DNA of 35,249 nt. Source: Gammaproteobacteria bacterium. Lineage in GTDB: Bacteria; Pseudomonadota; Gammaproteobacteria; Steroidobacterales; Steroidobacteraceae. Numbering within the stretch: position 1 is the stretch's first letter; every line of letters starts with the position of its first letter. Shown in pieces: positions 15,244 to 24,194 of this stretch. Both the position numbers and the translations under genes were made by a program. The stretch is taken from contig VBNH01000051.1 of NCBI GenBank assembly GCA_005878095.1, forward strand, positions 1 through 35,249. Direction: 5' to 3'. The notes under the pieces are model-generated. The model was not told the origin of the DNA, did not search any database, and saw only the letters and a list, made by a program, of their open reading frames with translations.

Positions 15244-17304
15244 TCATGCGCCCGGCTTCAAGTAAGTATTGAACCAGTTGAGCAGGCGCGACGCGACGTC
15301 GACCTGATCGGCGCGTCTGAAGAAAAAGTGTCCCTCGTCGGGGTAAACCACGAACTCCGTCCTTACGCCGAGACGCCGCAGAGCGTTCCAGTATTCGTAG
15401 GACTGCGTGATCGGCACCTCCGCATCGCGATCGCCGCCTACGATCAGAGTCGGTGCGTGCACGTTCTTGATGAACGTTATCGGGGAACTGCGTGCGTACA
15501 CATTCGGGTCGTCGTAGACCGAGGCGCCGAAGTAGGGAATCATCCACGTATCGATGTTGTTCGTGCCGTAGTAACTGAGCCAGTCTGAAAGTCCTGCGCC
15601 TGCGACCGCCGCTTTGAAGCGGTCCGTTTGGGTCAGGGCCCACATGGTCATGTAGCCGCCGTAGCTCCAGCCGGTGATCCCGACCCGCTCAGGATCGATC
15701 GGTGCTGTCTTCTGCGCGGCGTCGACACCGCTCAGAATGTCGCGCAGGTCGCCGTAGCCGAAATCCCTGACATTGGCCTGCGTGAATGCCTCGCCCTGAC
15801 CGTAGCTGCCGCGCGGATTGGGCTTGAACACGAAGTAGCCCTGGCTCGCAAGGACCGCATCGAAGGAATCCGGGCTCGCCGGGAAGAGTGGATAGTGCGC
15901 GTACGCCGGGCCGCCATGCACCTCGACAACGAGAGGGTACCGCCTTCCCTGCGCGAGCGACGGCGGTTCGATGAGCATTCCCTGAACGCTGAAGCCATCG
16001 CTCTTCCAGAATACGTTGGTCGCCTGGCCGGTGATCGGCTTCACGCCGGCGTTGGCCTTGGTGATGGGCTTCCACTTGCCGGGCGGCCCGGTCTCCACTT
16101 CGGGCGGCGATGTATACGACTGACGAATGACGGCCGAGAGGGCTGCGTTTTTTGCAAGCGATATGCCAGCGTCCCCGGGCGTGAAGCCCAGCAGACAATT
16201 CGCCCAGATCATCTGCGGAGCGCGCCACAGCTGGCGCTGCGACTTCGAATCGACGTCGATTGTGGCGAGCACCTCGTCGCCCGCGGCAAACTCGGTGGCC
16301 ACTATGCGCGTAGCAGACGCATTCCAGGTAATCGTCTGTACGGAGCCCGCCAGGCCCGGAGTGGCGTCAACTGGCGCTCCGCCGGCGGCGGGCACCACGT
16401 AGATGTCGCCCCCGGTGATGCCCTCATCACTCATGAGGCCGCCGATGTAGGCGATGCGCGTGCCGTCCCCCGACCAGCGCGGCGAGGCGATCTGCAGATG
16501 CGGTCTCAAGAGAGTGGTCAGCGCGCCGCTCTGCGCATCGAGCAGGTCGAGTTCCGCGATCCACCAGTTGTCGTCGCCCGATCCGCGCGCGGCCGTGACC
16601 ACGAAACGCTTGCCGTCGGGCGACCAATCGTATTCGTAGATGTTCAGATCGGCCGGGCCGAGCAGTGTTGCGTCCCCACCGCGCGCGGAAATCAACGCCA
16701 GCCGCTGTTCGTGCACGGTCGAGGCGAGCACGCCTGTGTCGCGCGCGAGCGGATTGAGGGGCCCTGGCGTCTTGGGTGCACCCTCGGAGTAGAGAAAGGC
16801 GATGCGACTGCCGTCGGAAGACCAGCGGGGCGTGTCCAGGGGGCCGTGGGCGCTGGTGATGATCTTCACGTTGCGATCGGTGGCGGTGGCGATCGCGATC
16901 TGCGTTTGCTCCTTCGCATCAGTCGTGACGAACGCGACCCGGGTCCCGTCGGGCGACCAGGCGGCACTATGCTCGTCGCACACTGACTCTGGGCAAGCGG
17001 TCAAGCGAGCCGCGCCGGATCCGTCGTTCGCATTGGCTATCCAGAGCGCCGACACGTCGACCTCGGCCCCGCCACGCTTGCCGGTAACCACGCTGCCATA
17101 GACCACGCGTTTTCCGTCCGGCGAAATGGCGACCTCGCCAAAGGGATGCACGGACCTGAGCGCATCCAGCACCGCCGCAACAGGCGCCGGCTGCGCTGCG
17201 GCACCTTTCGCGAGCAGGGCGCACAGGAGTACGGTTGCCACGCCGCAACCCAGGGCAGCCACGTGCTTATTTATCGACCAAGCGCGACATGCGAGTGTGA
17301 ACAT
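15244..17304 (-). CDS. exported S9-family (prolyl oligopeptidase/acylaminoacyl-peptidase-like) serine peptidase
   Basis: A 686-residue protein. A signal peptide (VAALGCGVATVLLCALLAKGAAAQ) ends near residue 38. Then comes a beta-propeller-like region with repeated WSPDGTR-type strands (for example AISPDGKRVVYG, AAWSPDGTRVAF, YDWSPDGKRFVV). The C-terminal alpha/beta-hydrolase domain has the nucleophile Ser547 in GWSYGGY, Asp627 in GGDRDAEVP, and His659 in DEGHFF, so the triad is intact. The family removes dipeptides or acylated amino acids from oligopeptides; this one is probably periplasmic. The ATG at 17304 has GGGAG six bases upstream; a TTG at 17319 would overlap the kup stop (TTGA) but lacks such a site. 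Either way the gene directly follows kup on the same strand and may be cotranscribed, without an obvious functional tie. Confidence 0.92.
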   Translation of the reverse strand: MFTLACRAWSINKHVAALGCGVATVLLCALLAKGAAAQPAPVAAVLDALRSVHPFGEVAISPDGKRVVYGSVVTGKRGGAEVDVSALWIANANDGSGAARLTACPESVCDEHSAAWSPDGTRVAFVTTDAKEQTQIAIATATDRNVKIITSAHGPLDTPRWSSDGSRIAFLYSEGAPKTPGPLNPLARDTGVLASTVHEQRLALISARGGDATLLGPADLNIYEYDWSPDGKRFVVTAARGSGDDNWWIAELDLLDAQSGALTTLLRPHLQIASPRWSGDGTRIAYIGGLMSDEGITGGDIYVVPAAGGAPVDATPGLAGSVQTITWNASATRIVATEFAAGDEVLATIDVDSKSQRQLWRAPQMIWANCLLGFTPGDAGISLAKNAALSAVIRQSYTSPPEVETGPPGKWKPITKANAGVKPITGQATNVFWKSDGFSVQGMLIEPPSLAQGRRYPLVVEVHGGPAYAHYPLFPASPDSFDAVLASQGYFVFKPNPRGSYGQGEAFTQANVRDFGYGDLRDILSGVDAAQKTAPIDPERVGITGWSYGGYMTMWALTQTDRFKAAVAGAGLSDWLSYYGTNNIDTWMIPYFGASVYDDPNVYARSSPITFIKNVHAPTLIVGGDRDAEVPITQSYEYWNALRRLGVRTEFVVYPDEGHFFFRRADQVDVASRLLNWFNTYLKPGA

Positions 17305-17315
17305 TCCGGCTCCCG

Positions 17316-19250
17316 TCAAATTGCGATCTCCCGGCCCAGCTCCACCACCGAGTCCGCCGGCAACCGGAAGTAATCGCTCACGTGCAGGGAATTGCGTTGC
17401 AAATAGGCAAACAGGGTCTCCACCACGCGCGGCAAGCCCTTGCCGTCGTCGCGGCGAATCACGGTTTCATGGCCCACATAGTAGGTGACATCATCCAGCT
17501 TCAGCTTGCACCCGAGTGCGTTGGCCTGCCGCAGCAGAGCCGGGATGTCGGGCCGTTCCATGAAGCCGAAGCGGGCCGTGGCGCGCCACATTCCCGGCGC
17601 GACTTCCTCCACCTGCAAGCGAGTGCCGCGGCGTATCCGCGGGACCGATTCGACGACGGCGGTGAGGATGAACACGCGCTCGTGCAGGGCGCGATTGTGC
17701 TTGATGTGCCAGACGAGCACCGGTGGGGCGTCCTTTTGCGCGCGCGTGAGAAAGACCGCCGTACCCGGCACGCGCGGGATATGCCGCTCGTTGAGTTGCC
17801 TCAACAGCTCACCGATCGGCATCAGGCGCTCCTGGATGCGCGCCGACACGGACTGCGAACCCAGATGCCACACCCACATCACGCCGTATACCAGAGCGGC
17901 CAGCACCAGCGGCACATAGCCGCCGTTGGCGATCTTCATGAGATTCGCCGCTACGAAGCCCGCATCCACCACGAGAAAGACGCCGGCCACCGCGCCGGCC
18001 GCGGCAAGACTCCAGTGCCAGATCTCGCGCATGGCGATGAACAGCAGTGCCGAGGTCATCAGCATCGTGGCCGACACGGCGATACCGTACGCTGCGGCGA
18101 GATTGTCGGATTTGCCGAAGCCCACGGTCAGAGCGAGTGTCGCCAGCATCAGCAGCCAGTTCACCGGACCCACGTAGATCTGGCCGTAACCTTCTTCGGA
18201 AGTCTGCTTGATCGGCAGGCGCGGCATCCAGCCCAGCTGGATGGCCTGACGCGTGAGCGAGAATGCGCCGGTGATAATGGACTGGCTGGCGATGATGGTG
18301 GCGACGGTGGCCAGAACCACCATCGGCAGGAGCGTCGCGGGCGGGCACAGGCGGAAGAAGATATTGTCCGCCGTCGGCGCATCCCCGAGCACCAGCGCCC
18401 CCTGTCCCGCATAGTTAAGCACCAGGGATGGAAAGACCAGCGCACTCCAGGTGAGACGGAGGGGCGTTGCGCCGAAATGGCCCATGTCCGCGTACAGCGC
18501 CTCGGCTCCGGTGACGCACAGGAATACGCCGCCGAGCACCAGGAAGCCGGTGGCGCCGCCGGCAAACAGGAACTCGACGCCGTGCCGGGGATCCAGCGCC
18601 CACAGTACGGATGGATGCCGGGCGATTCCCCAGACACCGAGCGCGCCCATCACCACGAACCAAAGCGCCATGATCGGCCCGAGCGCCTTGCCGATCTTCG
18701 CGGTGCCCTGGGGCTGAAGTGCGAACAACGCGATCAGCACTGCCACGGCGGCAGGCAGTACGTAGGGATTGAACGCAGGCGCGACCATCTTCAGGCCCTC
18801 GAGCGCCGAGAGCACCGAGATTGCCGGCGTGATGGCACCGTCGCCGTAGATCAGGGCGGCGCCGAACAGGCCGACCGCGATGATGGTGGGACGATGGCCG
18901 CGTTTCACGCTCAACAGGGACATCAGGGCCAGAATGCCGCCTTCGCCGTCGTTGTCGATGCGCATGGCGAAGGTCACGTACTTGACCGAGGTGATAACGA
19001 TCAGCGTCCAGATCACCAGGGACAGCGACCCGAGCACGGTGAATGCATCGGGCTTGCCGCCTGCGAGGCTCAACACCGTCTTCAGGGTGTACAGCGGGCT
19101 GGTACCGATATCCCCAAACACCACGCCGAGCGCGGCCAGGCTCAGCGACGGCAGGCTGGCGCTAATCCGCGGCCGGGCGCCGTTCGCGGCGACGGCCGGT
19201 GGCCGCGAATCGTGCGGTGCGGGCGGTGCGCTCTGTCGACCAGAGGGCAT
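17316..19250 (-). CDS. kup: Kup-family potassium uptake transporter
   Basis: The 644-residue protein has about twelve membrane helices in its first 450 residues and a hydrophilic C-terminal part. The N-terminal family signature LGVVFGDIGTSPLYTLKTVL is clear, followed by NDGEGGILALMSLL and GDGAITPAISVLSALEGLK. The length fits Kup (about 620-640). It imports potassium with protons at the inner membrane. The start at 19250 is backed by TAGGT upstream and by the usual short Ser/Pro-rich N-terminus; the frame continues upstream without conserved sequence. The cytosolic tail (FMERPDIPALL and so on) matches the family C-terminus. The S9 peptidase start lies only 12 bases beyond its stop. It is divergent from the SDR gene. 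Confidence 0.93.
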   Translation of the reverse strand: MPSGRQSAPPAPHDSRPPAVAANGARPRISASLPSLSLAALGVVFGDIGTSPLYTLKTVLSLAGGKPDAFTVLGSLSLVIWTLIVITSVKYVTFAMRIDNDGEGGILALMSLLSVKRGHRPTIIAVGLFGAALIYGDGAITPAISVLSALEGLKMVAPAFNPYVLPAAVAVLIALFALQPQGTAKIGKALGPIMALWFVVMGALGVWGIARHPSVLWALDPRHGVEFLFAGGATGFLVLGGVFLCVTGAEALYADMGHFGATPLRLTWSALVFPSLVLNYAGQGALVLGDAPTADNIFFRLCPPATLLPMVVLATVATIIASQSIITGAFSLTRQAIQLGWMPRLPIKQTSEEGYGQIYVGPVNWLLMLATLALTVGFGKSDNLAAAYGIAVSATMLMTSALLFIAMREIWHWSLAAAGAVAGVFLVVDAGFVAANLMKIANGGYVPLVLAALVYGVMWVWHLGSQSVSARIQERLMPIGELLRQLNERHIPRVPGTAVFLTRAQKDAPPVLVWHIKHNRALHERVFILTAVVESVPRIRRGTRLQVEEVAPGMWRATARFGFMERPDIPALLRQANALGCKLKLDDVTYYVGHETVIRRDDGKGLPRVVETLFAYLQRNSLHVSDYFRLPADSVVELGREIAI

Positions 19251-19371
19251 ACGATTACCTACTAAGACGGCGAGTCCACGGGGCAATATACGATGACGGG
19301 TGACATCCAGCTCTATCGGGACGGTCTTCGCGACGTGACCGGGGCCGGCATTGATGACGGAGTCTTGAAGC

Positions 19372-20106
19372 ATGAGCCACATACTGGTAACCGGGGCTTC
19401 GGGCGGCATTGGCACAGCGATCTGCAAGGCGTTGGCGGTGCGTGGCGTCACGGTCGTGCTGCATTACCAGTCCGACCGGGCGGCAGCGGAAGCGACCAGG
19501 CAAGCCATGGAGGGCGGCGGCCACACCATCATCCAGGGCGACCTCGGCAACCCGACCTCGATCCAACGTCTCTGGCAGGAGGCTGCGGCGCTGCAGCGCA
19601 TTGACGCCGTCGTGAACAACGCCGGCATCTTTCCGGATCATCCGCCGCTGACCACGGATTACGCAGACTGGACGGTGGCGTGGCAGCGCACGCTGGCGAT
19701 CAATCTGACCGGTCCGGCACACCTTTCTTATTGCGCCGCGCGGGCGATGGTAGCGCAGGGTGGCGGCAGGATCGTCAACATCTCGTCCCGTGGTGCTTTT
19801 CGGGGAGAGCCGGGGGCGCCCGCGTATGCCGCAAGCAAGGCCGGTCTGAATGCGCTCAGCCAATCGCTGGCCAAAGCACTCGCACCGCAGGGCGTCTACG
19901 TCTTCGTCGTCGCCCCGGGCTGGGTGTCGACACAGAGAGTCGCCCATCGGGTGCAGGACAAGACAGTCCTCGCCGACCAGCCACTGGGACGGGTCGCAAC
20001 CCCGGACGAGGTCGCGCAGGTCGTCACGTATTGCACGCTCGACGCGCCGGCAAGCATGACCGGCGCGGTTCTGGACGTGAACGGCGCCTCTTATTTACGG
20101 ACCTAG
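19372..20106 (+). CDS. SDR-family oxidoreductase (FabG-like)
   Basis: The 244-residue protein is a classical short-chain dehydrogenase/reductase. The NAD(P) motif TGASGGIG is at 7-14, NNAG at 82-85, Asn111, and the catalytic Ser139, Tyr152 and Lys156 (YAASK). The C-terminal GAVLDVNGASYL resembles the FabG ending. It reduces a carbonyl or oxidises an alcohol with NAD(P)H. The FabG-like shape suggests a 3-oxoacyl or small-molecule substrate, but it is not next to fatty-acid genes, so I do not assign fabG. HYQSD after strand 2 points to NADP(H) more than NAD. The ATG at 19372 has GAAG close upstream. It is divergent from kup and convergent with the small hypothetical gene. Confidence 0.92.
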   Translation: MSHILVTGASGGIGTAICKALAVRGVTVVLHYQSDRAAAEATRQAMEGGGHTIIQGDLGNPTSIQRLWQEAAALQRIDAVVNNAGIFPDHPPLTTDYADWTVAWQRTLAINLTGPAHLSYCAARAMVAQGGGRIVNISSRGAFRGEPGAPAYAASKAGLNALSQSLAKALAPQGVYVFVVAPGWVSTQRVAHRVQDKTVLADQPLGRVATPDEVAQVVTYCTLDAPASMTGAVLDVNGASYLRT

Positions 20107-20144
20107 AAGTTGGCCGGCAGGTCGATTCCCGCGGCGTGAAGACT

Positions 20145-20510
20145 CTATTTGCGCTTCGACTTCGGTGGCTTGGTCGTCTGGTTATAGGGATCGTAGCCGC
20201 CGCCAGCGCTCGGATCCGGCATGATCCGCAACCGCTCGTCCCTGGTGTCTTCCATTCTCAGGTCCGGCGCCTCGAGTTTGCGCAGCAGCCGCGAGGTGCT
20301 TTCGATGGCGATGCGGCTGGTCTCCTTGACCCACTGCCACACGGCGTGGCCGCGGTCATCGTGAACGACTTTCCCGCTGTTGCCGGCAGCGGAGGGCCGA
20401 GCGCTCGGTCCGACGGCACCGGAGCGCGCAGCCGCGCCCTGCGCGCCAGGCTTGGCAGCGGCGCTACCGGGCGGGCGAATGCCGGGCTTGGGGTGGCTTG
20501 GGTCGCTCAT
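20145..20510 (-). CDS. small hypothetical protein, Pro/Ala-rich N-terminus with conserved-looking C-terminal half
   Basis: A 121-residue product with no family I can name. Residues 1-50 are Pro/Ala/Gly/Ser rich and probably disordered. Residues 53-95 look folded (VVHDDRGHAVWQWVKE, STSRLLRKLEAPDL). The last residues are basic (KPPKSKRK). There is no signal peptide or membrane helix. AGGG seven bases upstream of the ATG at 20510, and an amino-acid composition that is sensible in this frame only, support a real gene. I have the impression that similar short proteins occur in other proteobacteria, but could not check. Confidence 0.6.
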   Translation of the reverse strand: MSDPSHPKPGIRPPGSAAAKPGAQGAAARSGAVGPSARPSAAGNSGKVVHDDRGHAVWQWVKETSRIAIESTSRLLRKLEAPDLRMEDTRDERLRIMPDPSAGGGYDPYNQTTKPPKSKRK

Positions 20511-20600
20511 GCTATGCCCTGTTTGAGGGCTACACAGTCGGGTAACGAATCTTTACCTTATAACGACGCGGGCGATCGCTCAGTAGGGCTTGCCGGAAGT

Positions 20601-20753
20601 GTGGAAGTGGTCACAGTCCGCAGCGGCGGCGGCCTTGCCGTGAATTTCCAGGCGCTGCATGTGCTCGTGTGGGACACCGCTGTGGTGCCAGTGAGCGCGG
20701 CAGCCGGAGCGCTGCTGGGCTGGGCGCTGGCGCAGCGGCGCAGACTTGCCTGA
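20601..20753 (+). CDS. possible 50-residue single-helix membrane protein (doubtful)
   Basis: A short GTG-started frame in the 256-base gap between two minus-strand genes. It encodes a hydrophilic start, NFQALHVLVW, and then a hydrophobic helix ending in Arg residues (AAGALLGWALAQRRRLA). The pattern is faintly like the LapA/DUF1049 family of small membrane proteins. GGAAG lies too close to the GTG for a normal ribosome binding site, and high-GC DNA produces such frames by chance. It overlaps no called gene. Confidence 0.2.
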   Translation: MEVVTVRSGGGLAVNFQALHVLVWDTAVVPVSAAAGALLGWALAQRRRLA

Positions 20754-20766
20754 GTTGCTGCGCCGT

Positions 20767-22296
20767 CTACGAGGCGGGCGCGGCGCCGCCCTCCCGACGA
20801 CGGCGTTCGACGAACTCCGTCAGCGCCTCGTGCACGGCCGGATCCAGGGCGGGCGGCTGGAAGGACGCGAGAGTCTCGCGCCAGCGCGAGTTCGCGCGCT
20901 CGGTCGCGGTCTTCGCGCCGTCGTCCGACCAGGCGCCGTAGTTGCGCCAGTCCGACACCAGGGGCGTATAGAAGGCGTCACGGTAGCGCTGCATGGTGTG
21001 GGCTGCCGCGAAGAAGTGGCCCCCGGGTCCCACCTCCGCCACCGCCTCGACGCCGATCTCCTCGGCCGAGGCGAGCACCGGCTGGAAGAGCTCGGCGAAC
21101 ATCTGCAGCATTTCAACATCGAGGATGAACTTCTCGAGTGAGGCGGTCAGGCCGCCCTCGAGCCAGCCGGCCGCGTGCAGGATGAAGTGGCAGCCGCCGA
21201 GCAGCGCTCCCCACAGGCTCATCTGCGACTCATACACCGCCTGCGCGTCGGGGGCGTTGGATGCCGTGGCGCTCGAGCAGCGCCACGGCGCCCCGATGCG
21301 GCGTGCCAGCTGGCCGGCACCGAAGGCCGCCTTGGCGTATTCGGGTGTGCCGAATGCGGGTGATCCGGACTTCATGTCGACGTTCGAGGTGAAGCTGCCG
21401 TACATCACCGGGGCACCCGGCCGAACGATCTGCGACAGTGTGATGCCGAACAGGGCTTCCGCATGAGCCAGCGTCAGGGCGCCGGCGATGGTGATCGGCG
21501 CCATCGCGCCGGCGAGCGTGAATGGAGTAACGATCATCAGCTGCCCGTTCGCGGCAAACTCGATGATGCCGTCCGTCATGGGCACGTCCAGCTGCAGGGG
21601 CGAGTTGGTGTTGCAGATCGAATAGCAGTGCGCTTCGCCGCGAAACGTGGCCTCGTCGATTCCCTGGGCGATGCGCAGCATGGCGAAGCAGTCGGCGAGC
21701 TGCGCGTCTCCCCGGCAGTAGAAGTGCGGCACCTTGTCCCCGAGCGTGAGCTGCGCGAGTGTCGTCTCGAGGTGACGCTCGGTCACGCTGGCGTCCTGCG
21801 GCTCGACCACCTGGCCGAGCACGTGAATGACGTCGAAGGCCTGCGACAGCCGCACGAAGTCGCGAAAATCCTCGAGCGTGCCGGTGCGCTTGCCGCGCTG
21901 CAGATCGCTCACGCTCGGCGGGCCCGCGACCGGCGCAAACACCACGTGCGGCCCTCCCACGCGGCAGGAGCGCACCGGATTGCGTGCAATGAGATTCGCC
22001 TCGGCAGGAACGCTCGCCAGGGCCGTGCTGACGAGGCCGGGGTCGAGTCGCACCATCTGGCTCGATTCGTCCACGGTGGCGCCGGCCCGCGCCAGCACCG
22101 CCCGCCCCCGGGGCGACAGCACCCGCATACCCTGACGCTCGAGGATTCCCAGCGCAGCCAGATGCATGTTCTCGACCTGATCGTCCGAGAATATCCGCAC
22201 CGGCTCGAAGGGGTTGACGAGGTTTCGGTAGCGCGTCGAGCGCTCCGCTTGTCCGACGGTGCCCGCCCTGTGGGAATCTCGCCTGCGAGGTCTCAT
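20767..22296 (-). CDS. MttB-family (trimethylamine methyltransferase-like) protein, non-pyrrolysine type
   Basis: A 509-residue protein of the MttB superfamily. Recognisable parts are NPFEPVRIFSDDQVENMHLAAL at the start, ILERQGMRVLSPRGRAVLARAGATVD, CYSICNTNSPLQLD, GGCHFILHAAGWLEGGL, and ILDVEMLQMF toward the end. Members demethylate quaternary or tertiary amines by passing a methyl group to a corrinoid protein. The archaeal enzymes use pyrrolysine; this frame has no internal amber codon, so it belongs with the non-pyrrolysine homologs, of which MtgB acts on glycine betaine. No corrinoid protein or corrinoid methyltransferase gene lies beside it, so substrate and partner are open. The ATG at 22296 is preferred over a GTG at 22314; neither has a clear ribosome binding site. 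Confidence 0.85.
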   Translation of the reverse strand: MRPRRRDSHRAGTVGQAERSTRYRNLVNPFEPVRIFSDDQVENMHLAALGILERQGMRVLSPRGRAVLARAGATVDESSQMVRLDPGLVSTALASVPAEANLIARNPVRSCRVGGPHVVFAPVAGPPSVSDLQRGKRTGTLEDFRDFVRLSQAFDVIHVLGQVVEPQDASVTERHLETTLAQLTLGDKVPHFYCRGDAQLADCFAMLRIAQGIDEATFRGEAHCYSICNTNSPLQLDVPMTDGIIEFAANGQLMIVTPFTLAGAMAPITIAGALTLAHAEALFGITLSQIVRPGAPVMYGSFTSNVDMKSGSPAFGTPEYAKAAFGAGQLARRIGAPWRCSSATASNAPDAQAVYESQMSLWGALLGGCHFILHAAGWLEGGLTASLEKFILDVEMLQMFAELFQPVLASAEEIGVEAVAEVGPGGHFFAAAHTMQRYRDAFYTPLVSDWRNYGAWSDDGAKTATERANSRWRETLASFQPPALDPAVHEALTEFVERRRREGGAAPAS

Positions 22297-22504
22297 CGTC
22301 GTCAAGTATGCCACTGTCGCGTTGAAGGCGTCGCTTTTGGTCCTTCAGCCCCACCTGACCGATGGCAGCTTCCGCAGCGGCTCGATCCCGAGCCGCGTTC
22401 CCGCCTGTCACAAAAGATTCACGCCGCGGAGAAAAAGCGAAGATCCTCGTGTCATCTTGCGCGCCTAGCTTCGCTCCCCGGACTCTTTCAACCAGGGAGC
22501 ATTT

Positions 22505-23482
22505 ATGCATTCGCACCTCACCAGCTGGCGGACAAGAATCACCGCCGGAGCATCCGCAGCGGTGCTGTCTGCCTTTGCTTTGACCGCGTCCGTGCAGGCG
22601 GCCGATCCCAACACGCCGGTCGATGCGATCAGGACCGCCACGCCGATCAAGCACGTGATCATCATCGTCGGCGAGAATCGCAGCTTCGATCACCTGTTCG
22701 CGACCTACGTGCCCAGACACGCAGAGGAGGGAATACGCAACCTGCTGTCCGAAGGCATCGTCAATGCCGACGGCACGCCCGGACATCACTTTGCCAGGGC
22801 ACATCAGTATCAGATCAGCTCCGCGCCCAATGGCGGTAAATTCTTCAGCAGCGCCGGCCTTGCCAACAAGACGCTCTATGGCACGCTGCCGCCGCCGGAC
22901 CTGAACGGTGTTGGCGCGGTCTCGCCCTATGTCGGAATCGTGAGCCTGCCGGGCGGGGACCCGGGGTTGCCACCCGAGGATCAATCTTTGTTCGGCACGG
23001 GAGGCACCGGGCTGAGCTCCACGCTCGGTCCCGACATGCGCATCACCAATGTCAATGCCCTGCCGCCCGGGCCTTTCCAGCTGACGGGCCCGGATATGCC
23101 CTTCGATGCCTTCACCGGCGACACCATCCATCAGTATTTCCAGATGGTGCAACAGATGGATTGCGCTATGGATGCGGAGCACGTGTCCAGGAGCAATCCC
23201 ACGGGATGTCTCCACGACCTGCAATCGGCTGTGACCACGACCTACAGCACCCCGCACGACACCGGGCAGACCATGGCCTTCTTCAACATGCAGAGCGGGG
23301 ATGCGCCGCTCTTAAAGTCCCTCGCCGATCAGTACACGATGACCGACAACTATCACCAGCCGGTGATGGGCGGCACGGGGCCGGACAGCCAGCCGCTCGG
23401 CTTCGCCGACCAGGTGTTCTTCAGCCGACGGCACCAGCAGCCCCTTCAACGGCAGCTACTGCAACATCTGCAACCCGTTTGA
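22505..23482 (+). CDS. N-terminal fragment of the frameshifted phosphoesterase
   Basis: A 325-residue frame that carries the signal peptide and the ENRSFDH active-site segment. Its last 17 or so residues (RRHQQPLQRQLLQHLQPV) are out-of-frame translation after the shift near 23425. Alone it lacks the DEGGGYYD metal-site region and would not be expected to work. Confidence 0.7.
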   Translation: MHSHLTSWRTRITAGASAAVLSAFALTASVQAADPNTPVDAIRTATPIKHVIIIVGENRSFDHLFATYVPRHAEEGIRNLLSEGIVNADGTPGHHFARAHQYQISSAPNGGKFFSSAGLANKTLYGTLPPPDLNGVGAVSPYVGIVSLPGGDPGLPPEDQSLFGTGGTGLSSTLGPDMRITNVNALPPGPFQLTGPDMPFDAFTGDTIHQYFQMVQQMDCAMDAEHVSRSNPTGCLHDLQSAVTTTYSTPHDTGQTMAFFNMQSGDAPLLKSLADQYTMTDNYHQPVMGGTGPDSQPLGFADQVFFSRRHQQPLQRQLLQHLQPV

Positions 23483-23507
23483 GTATCAGTCGAACTACCC
23501 CTCCCGG

Positions 23508-24029
23508 GTGGCCGATCACATGCGGGACGTGACCGACCTGTTCGTGGATCTTGCCAACGGCACGCTGCCGGCGGTCTCCTATGTGAAGCCCGACGGCGCC
23601 ATGGACGGACACCCGGCATCCTCTAAATGGAGCCTGTTCGAGGGGTTCGCGAAGAACATCATCGAGCTCGCGCAGAGCAACCGCGAGCTGTGGGCCAGCA
23701 CCGCGATATTCGTCACCGTGGACGAGGGCGGGGGGTATTACGACTCGGGGTTCATCCAGCCGGTTGATTTCTTCGGCACCGGCCCGCGCATTCCGATGAT
23801 CGCGGTGTCGCCCTTCTCGATGGGCGGGCACATCAGCCACGTGTACAGCGAGCACTCCTCGTTCGTGAAGTTCATCGAACGCAACTGGCAGCTCGGCGGC
23901 ACGCTGAGCGATCGCAGTCGTGACAACCTGCCCAATCCCGTGCAGGACGAGGACAACGCCTATGTGCCGCGCAACATGCCGGCCATCGGCGACCTGTTCG
24001 ACCTGTTCCACTTCGGCCACGGCGGCTGA
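23508..24029 (+). CDS. C-terminal fragment of the frameshifted phosphoesterase
   Basis: A 173-residue frame holding the second half of the phosphoesterase, including VTVDEGGGYYD, FGTGPRIPMIAVSPFSMGG and the final DLFDLFHFG. Homology begins upstream of its first usable start codon, so it is the tail of the gene above and not a separate protein. Confidence 0.7.
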   Translation: MADHMRDVTDLFVDLANGTLPAVSYVKPDGAMDGHPASSKWSLFEGFAKNIIELAQSNRELWASTAIFVTVDEGGGYYDSGFIQPVDFFGTGPRIPMIAVSPFSMGGHISHVYSEHSSFVKFIERNWQLGGTLSDRSRDNLPNPVQDEDNAYVPRNMPAIGDLFDLFHFGHGG

Positions 24030-24038
24030 GGTGCTCTG

Positions 24039-24059
24039 ACCTGCGTCGCCGACGCAGGT
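24039..24059 (+). terminator. hairpin after the phosphoesterase gene (possible terminator)
   Basis: ACCTGCGTC and GACGCAGGT form a perfect 9-base-pair stem with a GCC loop, ten bases after the stop codon at 24029. Only two T residues follow directly, then GCGTT, so it lacks the long U tract of a strong intrinsic terminator. It might instead protect the mRNA 3' end. Confidence 0.45.
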
Positions 24060-24194
24060 TTGCGTTGCCCAGGGGCCGGCGGGGCTCGCACCCGCCGGCG
24101 CCGCGCGGCTGGCTCGGGTCATGGGGACTCGCTCACGCGTTGACGATAGTATCAACGCAGGTCGAGCACCCGTTTCGGTGCCTGAGGTGTGCCC

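Larger units (their letters stand above)
22505..24029 (+). pseudogene. phosphoesterase-family protein (phospholipase C/acid phosphatase type) split by a +1 frameshift
   Basis: Read with one frame change, this is a full-length PF04185-type phosphoesterase of roughly 500 residues. It has a signal peptide ending VQA at residue 32, the active-site segment IIIVGENRSFDHLF, PVMGGTGPDSQP, VSYVKPDG, VTVDEGGGYYD and MIAVSPFSMGG. The family hydrolyses phosphate esters outside the cytoplasm. The first frame (from 22505) leaves the conserved sequence after GFADQVFFS and stops at 23482. The next frame picks up at once with DGTSSPFNGSYCNICNPFEY and runs to 24029. One extra C at 23425-23426 explains this. 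It may be a true lesion or a sequencing/assembly error; the rest of the sequence shows no decay. Confidence 0.82.

Noticed and set aside
14907..15272. A 121-codon plus-strand frame in the gap before the S9 peptidase as a possible gene.
   Set aside because: The translation is Cys/Arg/Ser rich, has no recognisable motif, and its end overlaps the peptidase 3' end. Other frames there are equally open.
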